Shown: positions 26,378-36,513 of the stretch, in pieces
Numbering within the stretch: the first letter of the stretch is position 1
Layout of the letters: each line of letters opens with the position of its first letter
From: Planctomycetota bacterium
Lineage (GTDB): Bacteria > Planctomycetota > UBA1135 > GCA-002686595
Length of the DNA: 64,000 bases
Assembly: GCA_016795245.1 (NCBI GenBank)
Contig: JAEUIA010000003.1
Location: 1-64,000 of the forward strand
Reading direction: 5' to 3'
Translations under genes and position numbers: made by a program
The notes under the pieces: generated by a model
What the model saw: the letters and a program-made list of their open reading frames with translations, nothing else
What the model was told of the DNA's origin: nothing
The model's database searches: none

Positions 26378-28153
26378 ATGCAGATGTGGATCTTGCTGGC
26401 TCTCCTGGTGGCGGCCATCAGTCTGTACGTAACCCAGGTCGTCTCGATCGAAGTCACGTCGCTGCTCTTGATCGTTGCGCTCGCGGTCTTCGGCATCTTG
26501 GAGCCGGCCGAGGCGCTGTCGGGGTTTTCGAGCCCGGCCACGATCACGGTCGTCGCCATGCTCGTCTTGAGCGCCGGCGTCGAACGCGTGGGCATCGTCG
26601 ATTTCGTCGTAGGGAAGCTCACGCGCTGGGCGACGGGCGGCCCCATCCGCGTCCTGACGGTGATCGGCATTCCGACCATCGCGTTCAGCGCATTCCTGAA
26701 CAACACGCCGGTGGTGGCGATGATGATCCCCGTGACGCTGGCGTTGGCCAAGCGCACGAAGATCGCTCCGTCCAAATTGCTGATCCCGCTGAGCTTCTTC
26801 TCGATGCTGGGCGGCACCACGACGCTGATCGGCACGTCGACGAACCTGCTGGTAGACGGCCTCTACCGCGAATCAGGCGGCCCCGGGCTCGGGATGTTCG
26901 CGTTCACGGGCGTAGGCTTGATCTTCGTCGTCGTCGGCCTGATCTACATGTTCACGATCGGCGTGCGGCTCCTGCCTGATCGCGACGGTTTCAGCGAGTT
27001 GATGCCTGCGACAGCGCCTGGACACTTCGTGACCGAACTCGTCCTCCCGCGCAGCAGTCGCTATGCGGGCAAGCCGATCACCGAAGCCTTTCCGGCCAAG
27101 GGCGAGTTTCGCGTGCTCGAAGTCGTGCGCGACGAAGAGGCGCAGGTCAATCCGAAGGGCGAGTTCGTGCTGCGCGCCGGCGATGTGCTCCTCTTGGAGT
27201 CCACGGCGCGCTCGATCAAGAACCTGCTCGGTGATGAAGGCCTCGAGTACGGCACCGATATCGCCGACGACGAGCGCGTGCGCGTCAGCCGCGTCGATCT
27301 GCGCATCGCCGAGGCCGTGATCACACCGAATTCGCGCTACATCGGACGCAAGGTCCGATCGTTGGGTTTGAGCAAGCGCTATGGAGTGCAAGTCCTGGCC
27401 ATTCGGCGGCTGGGACGCATGCACCGCTACGAGCTGCGCGAGTTTCGCTTGCGCGCGGGCGACGTGCTGCTCGTCCAGGGTGAGACGCAGCCGCTGCGGT
27501 ACCTGCAGGATCAAGGCAACCTCCTGCTCGTCGAAGGCGTCCAGCGAGACATCACCTTCCCGGACCGTGCTCCGCTCGCGGGCGGCATCCTGGGCGGCGT
27601 CGTCGTGCTCGCGGCGCTGGGTGTCGCACCGATCGTATTCCTCGCGATCGGCGGAATCGCGTTGATGATGCTCACACGCTGCCTCGAAGCGCGCGACGCT
27701 CTGCGCGCGGTCGACCTGAGCGTGGTGCTCTTGTTGGCCGCCACCATTCCGTTGGGGCTCGCGATCGAAAAGCTTGGACTGGCTGCGGAAGCCGCGACCT
27801 GGATCGTCCAGGGACTGGGACAGCAGAACCCGGCAGTGCTCGTCGGCGGGCTCTACGTACTGACGAGTCTCTTGACCTCGATTCTGTCCAACAACGCGAC
27901 GGCGGTATTGCTCACGCCCATCGCGCTCAGCCTGGCCGCACAGACCGGAGCAAGTCCGGAGCCGCTGTTGATGGCGATCGCGTTCGGTGCCAGTGCGAGT
28001 TTCGCCACGCCGATCGGCTACCAGACGAACCTGATGGTCATGGGCCCGGGTGGTTACATGTTCCGGGACTACGTGCGCATCGGGTTGCCGCTCAATCTGC
28101 TGCTGGCGGTCGTGGCGAGCTTCGTCATTCCGATGTTCTGGGGCTTGAGCTGA
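26378..28153 (+). CDS. SLC13-family transporter with two TrkA-C domains
   Basis: A 591-aa permease. The N-terminal membrane half (about 1-200) carries FLNNTPVVAMMIPV and GTSTNLLVDG, matching the SLC13/DASS (CitT) substrate-site motifs. Two soluble TrkA-C (RCK-C) domains lie at about 215-290 and 305-380. The second membrane half contains LSNNATAVLLTPI, the mirror SNN motif. This layout is typical of bacterial DASS proteins with regulatory domains, which move sulfate or dicarboxylates. Its 3' end overlaps the convergent MFS gene by 29 bp. Confidence 0.88.
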   Translation: MQMWILLALLVAAISLYVTQVVSIEVTSLLLIVALAVFGILEPAEALSGFSSPATITVVAMLVLSAGVERVGIVDFVVGKLTRWATGGPIRVLTVIGIPTIAFSAFLNNTPVVAMMIPVTLALAKRTKIAPSKLLIPLSFFSMLGGTTTLIGTSTNLLVDGLYRESGGPGLGMFAFTGVGLIFVVVGLIYMFTIGVRLLPDRDGFSELMPATAPGHFVTELVLPRSSRYAGKPITEAFPAKGEFRVLEVVRDEEAQVNPKGEFVLRAGDVLLLESTARSIKNLLGDEGLEYGTDIADDERVRVSRVDLRIAEAVITPNSRYIGRKVRSLGLSKRYGVQVLAIRRLGRMHRYELREFRLRAGDVLLVQGETQPLRYLQDQGNLLLVEGVQRDITFPDRAPLAGGILGGVVVLAALGVAPIVFLAIGGIALMMLTRCLEARDALRAVDLSVVLLLAATIPLGLAIEKLGLAAEAATWIVQGLGQQNPAVLVGGLYVLTSLLTSILSNNATAVLLTPIALSLAAQTGASPEPLLMAIAFGASASFATPIGYQTNLMVMGPGGYMFRDYVRIGLPLNLLLAVVASFVIPMFWGLS

Positions 28154-29372
28154 CGCCGTCCGTGCGCGCAGCGGAGGCGCGCGGGCGGAGAACGAAGAGC
28201 AGTACCAGCGCGGCGATTCCGACCCAGCCCTGGAATGCGAACGTGTCGGGATAGCCGCGACGCTCGACCATGATCCCGCCGGCTTTCGCGCTCCACGACT
28301 CGCACAGGTTCGTCGCGCCCATGTACGCACTGAACTGCGTCGCGCCGAGCGCGGGATCGGTGAGCGACATGAAGAGCGTGTAGGTCGAGGCCGTGAAGAG
28401 GCCGATTCCGAGGTAGATCGCAGTCAGCGCAGCGAGCAATTCCTCCGGCGCCGCGTTCGCCCGCGCGAGAGCCGCCAGACCGAGCACGCACGCGCCCATG
28501 AACAGTCCCGCGGCGAACACCACACGGCGAATGCCGAAGCGATCGCACGCAAAGCCGCCGATGAGCGCTCCCACGGCCATCGCTGCGACCGCAGGCAGGC
28601 TGAAGAACCAACCGACAGCGCTTGACTGCATGCCGTGGTCGACGAGCAACGGCCCCGCGAACAGCCCGACGGTTTCGAAGCCCGCACCCGAGATCGACGC
28701 GAACAGGATCGCGAGGAGTGTCGACGGGCGTTTCAGCGCGGCGATCAGGCTGGATCCGAAGGGCGACGCCTGCGCGACGGGTTCCGCCGCGACGAGGAAG
28801 CGCCCGTGCGCGCCGATGAAAAGGGCCGACAACAGCAGACCGCCTGAGAGCGCGAGCACGAGACCGGTGTCTCCAAGCCACGGGCGCACGAGCAGCGCGC
28901 CGCCGCCGAAGAGCGATCGACCCGTGAGCATGCCGAGTTGCATCCAGCCGTTGAGTCCGCCGCGCTCGTCAGCAGGCGTCGTGCGGATCGCCAGCGAATC
29001 GATCGCTGCGTCCTGGCTCGCCGCGGCCAGTGCGTGCAGGGCCAACGCGACTGCGATCCAGCCGAAGCCTTCCGCCGGGTCGAACCACAAGAGCGGCAGC
29101 AGTGCGGCCGCCATCACGACCTGTGCTCCGACGATCCACGCGCGCAGTCCATGTCCGCGTCCGAGGTCGATCAACGGCGCCCACAAGAACTTGAATGCCC
29201 AGGCCAGCACGAGCCAGGCGGAGAGCGATCCGATCTCCGATGCCGGTGCGCCGCGCTCGCGCAAGATCGTGGGCAGCGCCCACCAGAGGAATCCGATGGG
29301 CGCGCCTTCGCACAGGTACAAGCCGGCGAAGGCCAGCCGACGCCGCGTGCGTTCTCGCGAAAAATCGATCAC
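28125..29372 (-). CDS. Major facilitator superfamily transporter (AmpG-like)
   Basis: A 415-aa permease with a GTG start at 29372 and about 12 hydrophobic segments. The N-terminus (GLYLCEGAPIGFLWWALPT) and the mid loop resemble AmpG/acetyl-CoA transporter-type MFS proteins, which import muropeptides or related compounds. This is a family-level match only. No periplasmic binding domain is present. It is convergent with the SLC13-like gene and 51 bp upstream of the end of the SLC12-like gene. Confidence 0.8.
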   Translation of the reverse strand: MIDFSRERTRRRLAFAGLYLCEGAPIGFLWWALPTILRERGAPASEIGSLSAWLVLAWAFKFLWAPLIDLGRGHGLRAWIVGAQVVMAAALLPLLWFDPAEGFGWIAVALALHALAAASQDAAIDSLAIRTTPADERGGLNGWMQLGMLTGRSLFGGGALLVRPWLGDTGLVLALSGGLLLSALFIGAHGRFLVAAEPVAQASPFGSSLIAALKRPSTLLAILFASISGAGFETVGLFAGPLLVDHGMQSSAVGWFFSLPAVAAMAVGALIGGFACDRFGIRRVVFAAGLFMGACVLGLAALARANAAPEELLAALTAIYLGIGLFTASTYTLFMSLTDPALGATQFSAYMGATNLCESWSAKAGGIMVERRGYPDTFAFQGWVGIAALVLLFVLRPRASAARTDGVSSSPRTSE

Positions 29373-29422
29373 CTGGAGCGACTTCTAACCGACCCGCGCT
29401 TCCAGCGACCAACCTTCTCGAA

Positions 29423-31993
29423 TCAGTCTTCGGACTCTTCGCGCACGGCCTCCGCCTCGCGTCCGGCTTGATCGGCCTTGGCTTTGGCCTTCGCGGCGCG
29501 ACGGACAGCCCGTTCGTGGGCCTCGGCCGCGTTCTCGTGCGCGAGCTCCAGTGCAGCGATCGACTCGACGTCGGCGTTCTTCACACGCGCGCGCTCCAGC
29601 TCCTTGACAGCCTTCGCCAACGCCTCCGAAGCCTCGACAGCTTCCTTCGCCGTCTTCGCCGCGACGACCGAGTACGAGTCAGCGGCGTCCATCGCCTCGG
29701 CGATGTCTCCGTGCGGGCCCTCCTCGGGGCGCGCATCGAGATCGATGTCCTGGGCCGCGAGGACGAGCGCGCTCATCGGCAGCACTTCGAGCAGCGACGA
29801 GAGCGTCACCCCAAACCCGCCGACCAGCGAATCGCCGCGTAGACGGAACGGCAGGAACACGATCGATGCTTGTGCGGAGCGCGTCGAGATCATGCGTTCG
29901 TTCACGTTGTCGACGACCTCGGGATAGGCTTCGATGCGCACATCGATCAGCATCGCGGTCAAACGTGCAAGGGTCTGCTCATGTGTCTCGTCAGGTTTGG
30001 GGGCCGCGAAGAGCCGGATTCTGGCTCGTTTCCAATCTTCGTCCCGCGTCATCAAGTAGGCGAAGAGCAGCATCAACGGGCCGCTGGCGTCCTCCTCGAA
30101 CCAGACGTCGATCGTGCGCTTCTTCCCAGGCATCTGCGTCAATGCAGAGAGGTCTTCGTCCGTGGCTTCGAGCAGGACGATGTTGCAGTCGCGTCGTCGC
30201 GCGTGCTGCAGGTAGGTGCCGAACGACTCCAGCCCGGGCGGACTGTCCGACCGTGGGTGCCGATCGAACCAATTCATGAGCACGGTGTTGGGATGGATCG
30301 GTCCGAGGCCTTGGGACTGCAACAGCACGGACAATCCCGAAGAGAGATCCGGCGTGGCTACAACTAGAGGGAAGGCCTCGATTTCAGCGCGTTCGATGTC
30401 CGCCTTGAGTTCGTCTTCAGCCGCTTCGCGCTCCCTTTCCATGCGCGCGCCTTGTCCGGGCAAGAGTTTCACGACCGTGGTGAAGCCTGCGCCTCCTTCG
30501 ATCCACGACGCGAAGCGCATCAGTCGTTCTCGTCGCGCAACATCGTTGGTGAACACCAACAGCACGGGACGCCAGTCGCGCGGGTGCCACATCTCGTCGG
30601 CGATCCCGTGTAATTCTTGACGGATGCGCTGGAAACGGCTGGAGCGCCTCCCGTCCGCCCAGCGCGAGATGTCACTGCGACGGTCCACGTATTGGAAGAT
30701 CGCGTACAGGATCGCGGCCGAGATCGCTGCCGCGGTCGGGTCGAGAGCGACCATCGCGATGAGGCATCCCACCGCGCCCAGCAACGAGAGGCGCGGGTGG
30801 AACCAGCGAAAACGCGGCCGGAAGTACGGGCTGTTCGACCTGGCCTCGACGTACGTGGCGTAGTTCAGCAGCCCGTACGAGATCAGGAAGAACATCGAGA
30901 CGACCGGCGCGACGATGTTCAGGTCGCCGGCCCAGATCGTGGCCAGTGCGATCGCGAGGGAGAGCAAGACTCCGCGGCGCGGGTTGTTCGTCGCTCCGCT
31001 GCCCTTTGCAAAGATGGAAAGCAGCGGAAAAATGCGGTCGGATGCGAGCGATTGCAGGATCCGCGGAGCGCCCATGAACGACGCCAGGGCCGATGAAAGC
31101 GTGGCCGCGATCACGCCCGCGTCCGCCAACCAGCTGACCTTGGACACCTTCCACATCGCGTCCGTCTCGGTCGCGAGGCTCGCACCCGGCAGGGTCGCGG
31201 CGAACACGACGGCCACGGCGAAATAGACCACGGCCGAGATTCCGACGGCGAGGAACGTGCCGCGTGGAATGCTCTTGCCCGCGTCGGCCAGGTCGCCGGA
31301 CATGCTCACGCCTTGCGTGAACCCCGTGACCGCCGGGAAAAAGATGGCGAAGATGGCCCAAAACGGCAGGTCGCCGGCCGGCGCCCAACTGTCGGCCAGC
31401 AACGCGGAGTCCCAATGCTCAGTCGCGCCGATGAAGAACGAGACGAGGCCCGCGCAAAGCGCGATCATCACGCCGTACTGGAAGCGCGTGGCCCAATCGG
31501 ATCCTAGCCAGGCAAACACGAAGAGCACGACGACAGCGCCCGCCGCGACCATCTGTGGATGCGCGAAGTCATAGTTGGCCAGGATTGCGGATGTGGCCTC
31601 GCCGAAACCGATGGCATAGAACGCGATCGAAACGGCCTGTGCCAGGAATAGCACGATGCCGATCGACGCTCCGAACCCGGGGCCGAGCGTGCGCGAGATC
31701 AGGTAGTAATCGCCGCCCGCTCCGACGCGCAGATTCGTTGCCACGGCGGAGAGCGAGATGCTCGTCAAGATCGAGATGCCGTTGGCGATCGCGATGATGA
31801 TTAGCGCGCGGCCGAGTCCGGCCTGGCCCACGACATACCCGAGTCGCAGGAAGAGGATGATTCCCAGGATCGTGAGGACGCTGGGCGTGAAGACGCCGGC
31901 GAACGTGCCGAGGCGGCCTCCCTGCTGCGGCGCTTCGGTGGTGGACAGTTGCCTGGCGGCCGGCGCCTCTTCGGGTTTGGGTGCTGCGCTCAA
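29423..31993 (-). CDS. SLC12-like cation-chloride cotransporter / APC permease
   Basis: An 856-aa protein with a TTG start at 31993. The membrane domain (about 27-430) contains GTFAGVFTPSVLTILGIILFLRLGYVVG and MSGDLADAGKSIPRGT, characteristic of the SLC12 cation-chloride cotransporter branch of the APC superfamily. A large cytosolic C-terminal domain follows, ending in a long coiled coil (residues about 790-850, rich in EALAKAVKELERARV and AAKAKAKADQAGREAEA). Likely role is electroneutral K/Na-Cl movement and volume control. It is followed 100 bp downstream by the antiporter, on the same strand. Confidence 0.85.
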   Translation of the reverse strand: MSAAPKPEEAPAARQLSTTEAPQQGGRLGTFAGVFTPSVLTILGIILFLRLGYVVGQAGLGRALIIIAIANGISILTSISLSAVATNLRVGAGGDYYLISRTLGPGFGASIGIVLFLAQAVSIAFYAIGFGEATSAILANYDFAHPQMVAAGAVVVLFVFAWLGSDWATRFQYGVMIALCAGLVSFFIGATEHWDSALLADSWAPAGDLPFWAIFAIFFPAVTGFTQGVSMSGDLADAGKSIPRGTFLAVGISAVVYFAVAVVFAATLPGASLATETDAMWKVSKVSWLADAGVIAATLSSALASFMGAPRILQSLASDRIFPLLSIFAKGSGATNNPRRGVLLSLAIALATIWAGDLNIVAPVVSMFFLISYGLLNYATYVEARSNSPYFRPRFRWFHPRLSLLGAVGCLIAMVALDPTAAAISAAILYAIFQYVDRRSDISRWADGRRSSRFQRIRQELHGIADEMWHPRDWRPVLLVFTNDVARRERLMRFASWIEGGAGFTTVVKLLPGQGARMEREREAAEDELKADIERAEIEAFPLVVATPDLSSGLSVLLQSQGLGPIHPNTVLMNWFDRHPRSDSPPGLESFGTYLQHARRRDCNIVLLEATDEDLSALTQMPGKKRTIDVWFEEDASGPLMLLFAYLMTRDEDWKRARIRLFAAPKPDETHEQTLARLTAMLIDVRIEAYPEVVDNVNERMISTRSAQASIVFLPFRLRGDSLVGGFGVTLSSLLEVLPMSALVLAAQDIDLDARPEEGPHGDIAEAMDAADSYSVVAAKTAKEAVEASEALAKAVKELERARVKNADVESIAALELAHENAAEAHERAVRRAAKAKAKADQAGREAEAVREESED

Positions 31994-32093
31994 TGCAAAT
32001 TGGCTCCGCGAGTGTGTTGCCCTGCCGGATCGGGGAAGGCGGGCGCAGGCATTCTAGTGGCCGAGCAGGCTCACCGCGTCATGCAACGCACGA

Positions 32094-33269
32094 TCACGTC
32101 GGGTTGTGCGGGGATTCCTCGACCAGGAGTGCGTCCTCCTCTTCGGGAACCCGCGTACGGAAGACGAGCCCAGGGATGAGCGAATTCAGGATCGCGTACA
32201 CGACCAGACCGCCGAAGAGCGTGGAGCCGATTTGGAATTTCTCGCGCAGAATCCCGGCGATGACGAGCGTGAAGACCAAGGTCGGCAACATCGGCATCCC
32301 GACGAGCATGCTTTCGCGCAAGCCCTCGCCGAACACGACTCGACGATGGAGCCAGATGGGGATCAGTCTGAACGAGATCCCGCAAACGGCGAAACTCAGA
32401 CCCACACCGAGCGCAGCCAGGCTGAAATCTGCCTGGCGCAGGTTCAATCCGGCGTTGAAGAAGTAGAAGGGCACGAAGAGAGACGAGAAAGCTTCGACTG
32501 AACTCAGCATCTTCTCCGACGCCATCGCCGGCAGATGCAGGCGCAGTCGCTGCGCCGCCATGCCGACTACGAACGCGCCGACCAGGTAGTAGACGCCGAG
32601 TTCGTACGTGATCACGCCGCAGGCCACCGCGACCATCATCAAGAACGCGAACTCGGACTTGGGCGCGTAGGGGAGGATCAGCTTGGCGAAGAGCCGGAAC
32701 AGGAACGGCAGGAAGCCGATCATGCCGACCAGGATCAGCGACGAGAGGCCCAGGCCTTGCGCAGAACTCGACTGCAGCGCAACGAACAGCACGGCCAGCG
32801 CCACGAGTTCGGTGGCGATCGCTTTCGATTTGATCCAGAAACGCGCCTTTTCAGGCAGATTGAAGCCGTCGAGCGCATCCAGGATGAATCCGGTGGACGG
32901 GGTCAGGAGCGCAAGGGCGATCAGTGTCGAAGGGCGAATCGAGAGATCCAACCACCACACGAGGGCTGCCGCCAACAGTGCGAGGCTGACCACCTGGATG
33001 GCCAGATGTTGCAGCAAGATCGTCGAGTTGTGGCGCAGCTCACGAAACTCGACGTCCAGTCCGGCGAACAAGAACAGCGAGACGATGCCAAGCGTCGCGA
33101 GGAACTTGATCGTGACGTCGCCCTGGAAATCGTTCGGCAGGTAGCCCAGTTGGAGCGCGCAGATCGCGCCCATGGCGAAGCTCGTGATCGCTGTCGGGAT
33201 ACGAAAGCGCTGCAGTACGCGCGGCGCCACGAACAAGGCGAACAACAGGATCAGGAACGAATAATGCAT
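32094..33269 (-). CDS. CPA2-type cation:proton antiporter
   Basis: A 391-aa membrane protein with 10-12 spans and no C-terminal TrkA-N domain. LIALALLTPSTGFILDALDG and KAIATELVALAVLF match the CPA2/KefB-type ion-exchange core. Proteins of this family exchange Na or K for protons. It is 11 bp downstream of the porin gene and on the same strand, so the two are probably co-transcribed. Ion specificity is not decidable here. Confidence 0.85.
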   Translation of the reverse strand: MHYSFLILLFALFVAPRVLQRFRIPTAITSFAMGAICALQLGYLPNDFQGDVTIKFLATLGIVSLFLFAGLDVEFRELRHNSTILLQHLAIQVVSLALLAAALVWWLDLSIRPSTLIALALLTPSTGFILDALDGFNLPEKARFWIKSKAIATELVALAVLFVALQSSSAQGLGLSSLILVGMIGFLPFLFRLFAKLILPYAPKSEFAFLMMVAVACGVITYELGVYYLVGAFVVGMAAQRLRLHLPAMASEKMLSSVEAFSSLFVPFYFFNAGLNLRQADFSLAALGVGLSFAVCGISFRLIPIWLHRRVVFGEGLRESMLVGMPMLPTLVFTLVIAGILREKFQIGSTLFGGLVVYAILNSLIPGLVFRTRVPEEEDALLVEESPHNPT

Positions 33270-33280
33270 GCTCTGTCAGC

Positions 33281-34606
33281 TCAGAGCGAGACGGTCATGC
33301 GCAGCGTGAGAACCCAGGCATCATCCAGCGAACTGTCACCGCCCGGATTCCTGATGTACTGAATGTCCGGCTTGATGCGCACTCCAGGCACGAGTTGTGC
33401 ACCGTAGAACAGCTCGATCGCCGTCTCCGAACTCGCAGTGAATCCGGCTCCGCTCGCTGAAGACGTCTCGCCCCAGCTGACGCCGAGGCCCAGCGTGTCG
33501 TGATACTGGGGCAGGAACAGGTCCGATGTGGTCAATCCGAGGCCGACATGATTCTTGATCGGCGCGACATCCCCGTCGGCAGTTCCAAGCTGCATGAACG
33601 TGTTGAGCGCGCGTCCGTCGACGTCGATGCGCTGCTCGATCACCGAGTAAAATCCGCTCGTGCCGTCATCGGTTCCACCGTCGAAACGAGCGAAATTTCC
33701 GGTGTGTTTCCACGCGCCGATCGAGACGTTGCCCACAGGAGTCTCGGCGTCCTGCCAGGCGTACGTGCCCTGCGCGATCATGAATGCGTCGCCGGGTCGT
33801 TCGAATGTGCTGCCCAGCCCGTGCAGTCCGGTCTTCACTCCGGCGCGCCCTGCGCCGTCGAAGAGTCCGGCGCTGACACTCAATGCTGAAGTGAGCTTGT
33901 GCTCGACAGCGGCGCCGAACGCCGGGTCCGGATACGTCGGCAGGCCCAGGATCGTCGGACTGTAGCCCATCGAGGAATGAATGAAGTGTGAAGCGTTGAC
34001 CGATCCCGCGAACATCGAGTTCGCATCGATCTTGCCGATGCGAACGAGTGTTTCACCTTCGTGCCAGGAGTGCTGGTACCACAGGCGATTGATCTGCAAG
34101 CGGTCCTCGACGGCATCGATGTTCGAGTAGTTCTGAAGCACACCGACTTCGCCTGATCCGTTGTCGCCCGTGATGCCCTGAACACCGACGACCCACTTTC
34201 CGCCTTCGTATCCCATCGCGCGCGCCGAGTCGATCGAGAGGACGACGTCGAGCAACGCGCGCATCGCAGTTGAGCCGGCATCTGCGCCTCCCGAAGGATG
34301 TGCGGACGAATCGACCGTGAGGTAGGCCTCGAGCGTGTAACCGGCATCGTGCCATTGACGGCGCAAGTCCCCGACTTCGGGCACGAGCCACGACGTCCAC
34401 TCGGCCGGGACATCGATCGTCGGGTCCGTGCGATCATGACGCCGAAACTCTTCGGTATCGTCCGTCGTGTGAACCGGTTGACGTGCCTTGTCAGTGGCCG
34501 GCTGTTGAGCCGCCGCGGGCAAAGTGCAGAGGGGCCCGAGAAGAATCGCAGCAGGAATCGCCCCGAGGCGAAACCTGAACCTCGAGGACGGAAGCGTGGA
34601 GTTCAT
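33281..34606 (-). CDS. OprB-family carbohydrate-type porin
   Basis: A 441-aa protein with a signal peptide (RFRLGAIPAAILLGPLCTLPAAA). A beta-barrel with repeated aromatic/hydrophobic strands follows (LEAYLTVDSSA, KWVVGVQGITG), with terminal V-x-L-x-M-x-V-S-L-type residues. DRLQINRLWYQHSWH and the pattern match OprB-type porins, which pass sugars and other small solutes across an outer membrane. It implies a diderm envelope. It precedes the antiporter in the same transcript. Confidence 0.85.
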   Translation of the reverse strand: MNSTLPSSRFRFRLGAIPAAILLGPLCTLPAAAQQPATDKARQPVHTTDDTEEFRRHDRTDPTIDVPAEWTSWLVPEVGDLRRQWHDAGYTLEAYLTVDSSAHPSGGADAGSTAMRALLDVVLSIDSARAMGYEGGKWVVGVQGITGDNGSGEVGVLQNYSNIDAVEDRLQINRLWYQHSWHEGETLVRIGKIDANSMFAGSVNASHFIHSSMGYSPTILGLPTYPDPAFGAAVEHKLTSALSVSAGLFDGAGRAGVKTGLHGLGSTFERPGDAFMIAQGTYAWQDAETPVGNVSIGAWKHTGNFARFDGGTDDGTSGFYSVIEQRIDVDGRALNTFMQLGTADGDVAPIKNHVGLGLTTSDLFLPQYHDTLGLGVSWGETSSASGAGFTASSETAIELFYGAQLVPGVRIKPDIQYIRNPGGDSSLDDAWVLTLRMTVSL

Positions 34607-34703
34607 GGCGGGAGACCATGACGACGCCCGGGCTCCCGGTCAAGCACGGCCGACGATCAGCCCGCGCGTGCATCGGCGCGACGGATGCGGCAAACTGTGG
34701 CTC

Positions 34704-34934
34704 ATGACCGGACGCCGAATTGCAGCCGTAGTTGCCCTTGCGTTGTTGCTGACATTCGTGGTCATGAACCGCGAAACGTCGCGGGTGTGGTTCTTCGGGA
34801 TTCGTGCCGAAATGCCGTTGGCGTTCGTGTCCATCGTCTCGGCTCTCCTGGGTGCGGCGGCGGGCTGGCTCTTCGCGTTCGTTCGCCCGCCCAAGTTGCG
34901 CTCTGAGGGGCGCGTCGGAGACCAGAAACAGTAG
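34704..34934 (+). CDS. LapA-domain (DUF1049-type) small membrane protein
   Basis: A 76-aa protein with two membrane spans (about 6-20 and 37-60) separated by FFGIRAEMPLAFV, as in the LapA/DUF1049 family. C-terminal KLRSEGRVGDQKQ is cytosolic. The family in E. coli (LapA) works with the tetratricopeptide protein LapB in lipopolysaccharide assembly, but no lapB lies beside it here. It is 35 bp upstream of the MscS-like gene and divergent from the porin. Confidence 0.8.
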   Translation: MTGRRIAAVVALALLLTFVVMNRETSRVWFFGIRAEMPLAFVSIVSALLGAAAGWLFAFVRPPKLRSEGRVGDQKQ

Positions 34935-34968
34935 TCACTCCGGAGTGTGCTACTCCTGCACCTCCGTC

Positions 34969-35862
34969 ATGGAATTGAATCAGATGGCCCTCATCGAGTG
35001 GAAAGACCTGGTCGAGTACGCGCAGAAGACGCTGTTCACGCTGGGCACCACGCCCGTGTCGATGATGACACTGGTCCAGGTCCTCATCGTCATCATCGTC
35101 GCCGTCGTGCTGGGGCGCGCGGCGCGCATGGCGTTGCGCATGCGCATCCTCGCGCGGACGAGCATGGACGAAGGCATGCGGTACGCCCTGGCGCGCATCG
35201 TGGGCTACATCGTGCTCTCGATCGCACTGATGGTCGGGCTGTCGTCGGTCGGTATCGACCTGAGTTCATTGACGGTGCTCGTCGGTGCGCTTGGTATCGG
35301 CATCGGATTCGGTCTGCAGGGGATCATCAACAACTTCGTCAGCGGACTGGTGATCCTGTTCGAGCGCCCGTTTCAAGTCGGACATCGCGTGGAGGTCGGC
35401 GACACGGCCGGGCGCGTCGTGCGCATCGCCGCGCGCAGCACGACGATCGTCACGAACGACAACATCGCGCTGATCATCCCGAACGCCGACTTCATCACCG
35501 GCAAGGTCGTCAATTGGAGTTTCGGCGGCGACCGGCGCGTGCGCTTTTCGTTCCCTGTGGGAGTGTCGTACTCCAGCGACCCGCGCCTCATCGAACGTCT
35601 GCTGCTCGAGTGTGCCGCAGCCAATCCCGACGTACTCGCGAATCCGCCGCCCGACGTCCTATTCACGCGCTACGGCGACAGCTCCATCGATTTCGACTTG
35701 AGGGTGTGGACCGAAACCGAATACGAGCGCCCGCCGGTCTTGGCTAGTTCGCTGTACTTCCAGATCTGGGAAGCGTTCAAGAAGCACGACATCGAGATCC
35801 CGTTCCCGCAGCGCGATCTCCACATCAAGGAACCGGTGCGGGTCGAGATGACCGCCAAGTAG
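34969..35862 (+). CDS. Small-conductance mechanosensitive channel (MscS family)
   Basis: A 297-aa protein. Two or three spans precede the pore helix region GALGIGIGFGLQGIINNFVSG and the cytosolic beta domain RPFQVGHRVEVGDTAGRV, which is the MscS signature. It opens on membrane tension to release solutes on osmotic downshift. The length is near E. coli MscS. A second in-frame ATG lies at 34984. The adjacent porin, antiporter and SLC12-like genes suit an osmotic role for this stretch. Confidence 0.92.
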   Translation: MELNQMALIEWKDLVEYAQKTLFTLGTTPVSMMTLVQVLIVIIVAVVLGRAARMALRMRILARTSMDEGMRYALARIVGYIVLSIALMVGLSSVGIDLSSLTVLVGALGIGIGFGLQGIINNFVSGLVILFERPFQVGHRVEVGDTAGRVVRIAARSTTIVTNDNIALIIPNADFITGKVVNWSFGGDRRVRFSFPVGVSYSSDPRLIERLLLECAAANPDVLANPPPDVLFTRYGDSSIDFDLRVWTETEYERPPVLASSLYFQIWEAFKKHDIEIPFPQRDLHIKEPVRVEMTAK

Positions 35863-35935
35863 ATCCATTCGTAGACGCCGTGCGGGGGGCCAAAACGCCC
35901 CAGTTGCGGCGCACGTTTTCACACTGAAGCCGCGT

Positions 35936-36463
35936 ATGAAATCCAAAGATCCCATCCTCGACTCGAATCAGCGCTATGCGAAAGAAGGCTTCGTTGGCCC
36001 GCTGCCTCTGGCTCCGGCACGCCACATGGCTGTCGTCGCGTGCATGGACTCGCGCATGCCGATTTTCGCGATCCTCGGACTCAGGTCGGGCGAAGCCCAC
36101 ATCATCCGCAATGCCGGCGGCGTCGTGACGGATGACGTGATTCGTTCGCTGATCCTGTCGCAGCGACTCATGGGCACTCGCGAAATCGTGCTCGTGCACC
36201 ACACCGACTGCGGTTTGACGAAGATCAGTGAGGACACGCTGCGTGCAGAATTGGAGCGCGACACAGGCACCAGTCCGCGCTTCGCATTCGAGTCCTTCCA
36301 GGATCCCTACGCCAACGTGCGGCAGTCAATTCGCCGACTGCAGCAGTCACCCTTCCTCGTCGATCACGACCACATCCGCGGCTTCGTATTCGACGTGGAC
36401 ACCGGACTGCTGCACGAAGTCCGCATGACGGACTCGGCCTCCGCGTCGGATTCGCGCGACTGA
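35936..36463 (+). CDS. Beta-class carbonic anhydrase
   Basis: A 175-aa protein. VVACMDSRM holds the zinc ligand Cys36 and the Asp38-Arg40 dyad. VHHTDCG supplies zinc ligands His89 and Cys92. These are the four hallmark features of beta-carbonic anhydrases, which interconvert CO2 and bicarbonate. GEAHIIRNAGG is also canonical. The length fits the short (type II-like) group. It is the first gene of a run leading into the SET and Pls/PosA genes. Confidence 0.93.
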   Translation: MKSKDPILDSNQRYAKEGFVGPLPLAPARHMAVVACMDSRMPIFAILGLRSGEAHIIRNAGGVVTDDVIRSLILSQRLMGTREIVLVHHTDCGLTKISEDTLRAELERDTGTSPRFAFESFQDPYANVRQSIRRLQQSPFLVDHDHIRGFVFDVDTGLLHEVRMTDSASASDSRD

Positions 36464-36513
36464 ATCGCTGCCGGAAACGGAACCTTCCCCGGAGCGCGCG
36501 GTTTCGGACTGCC

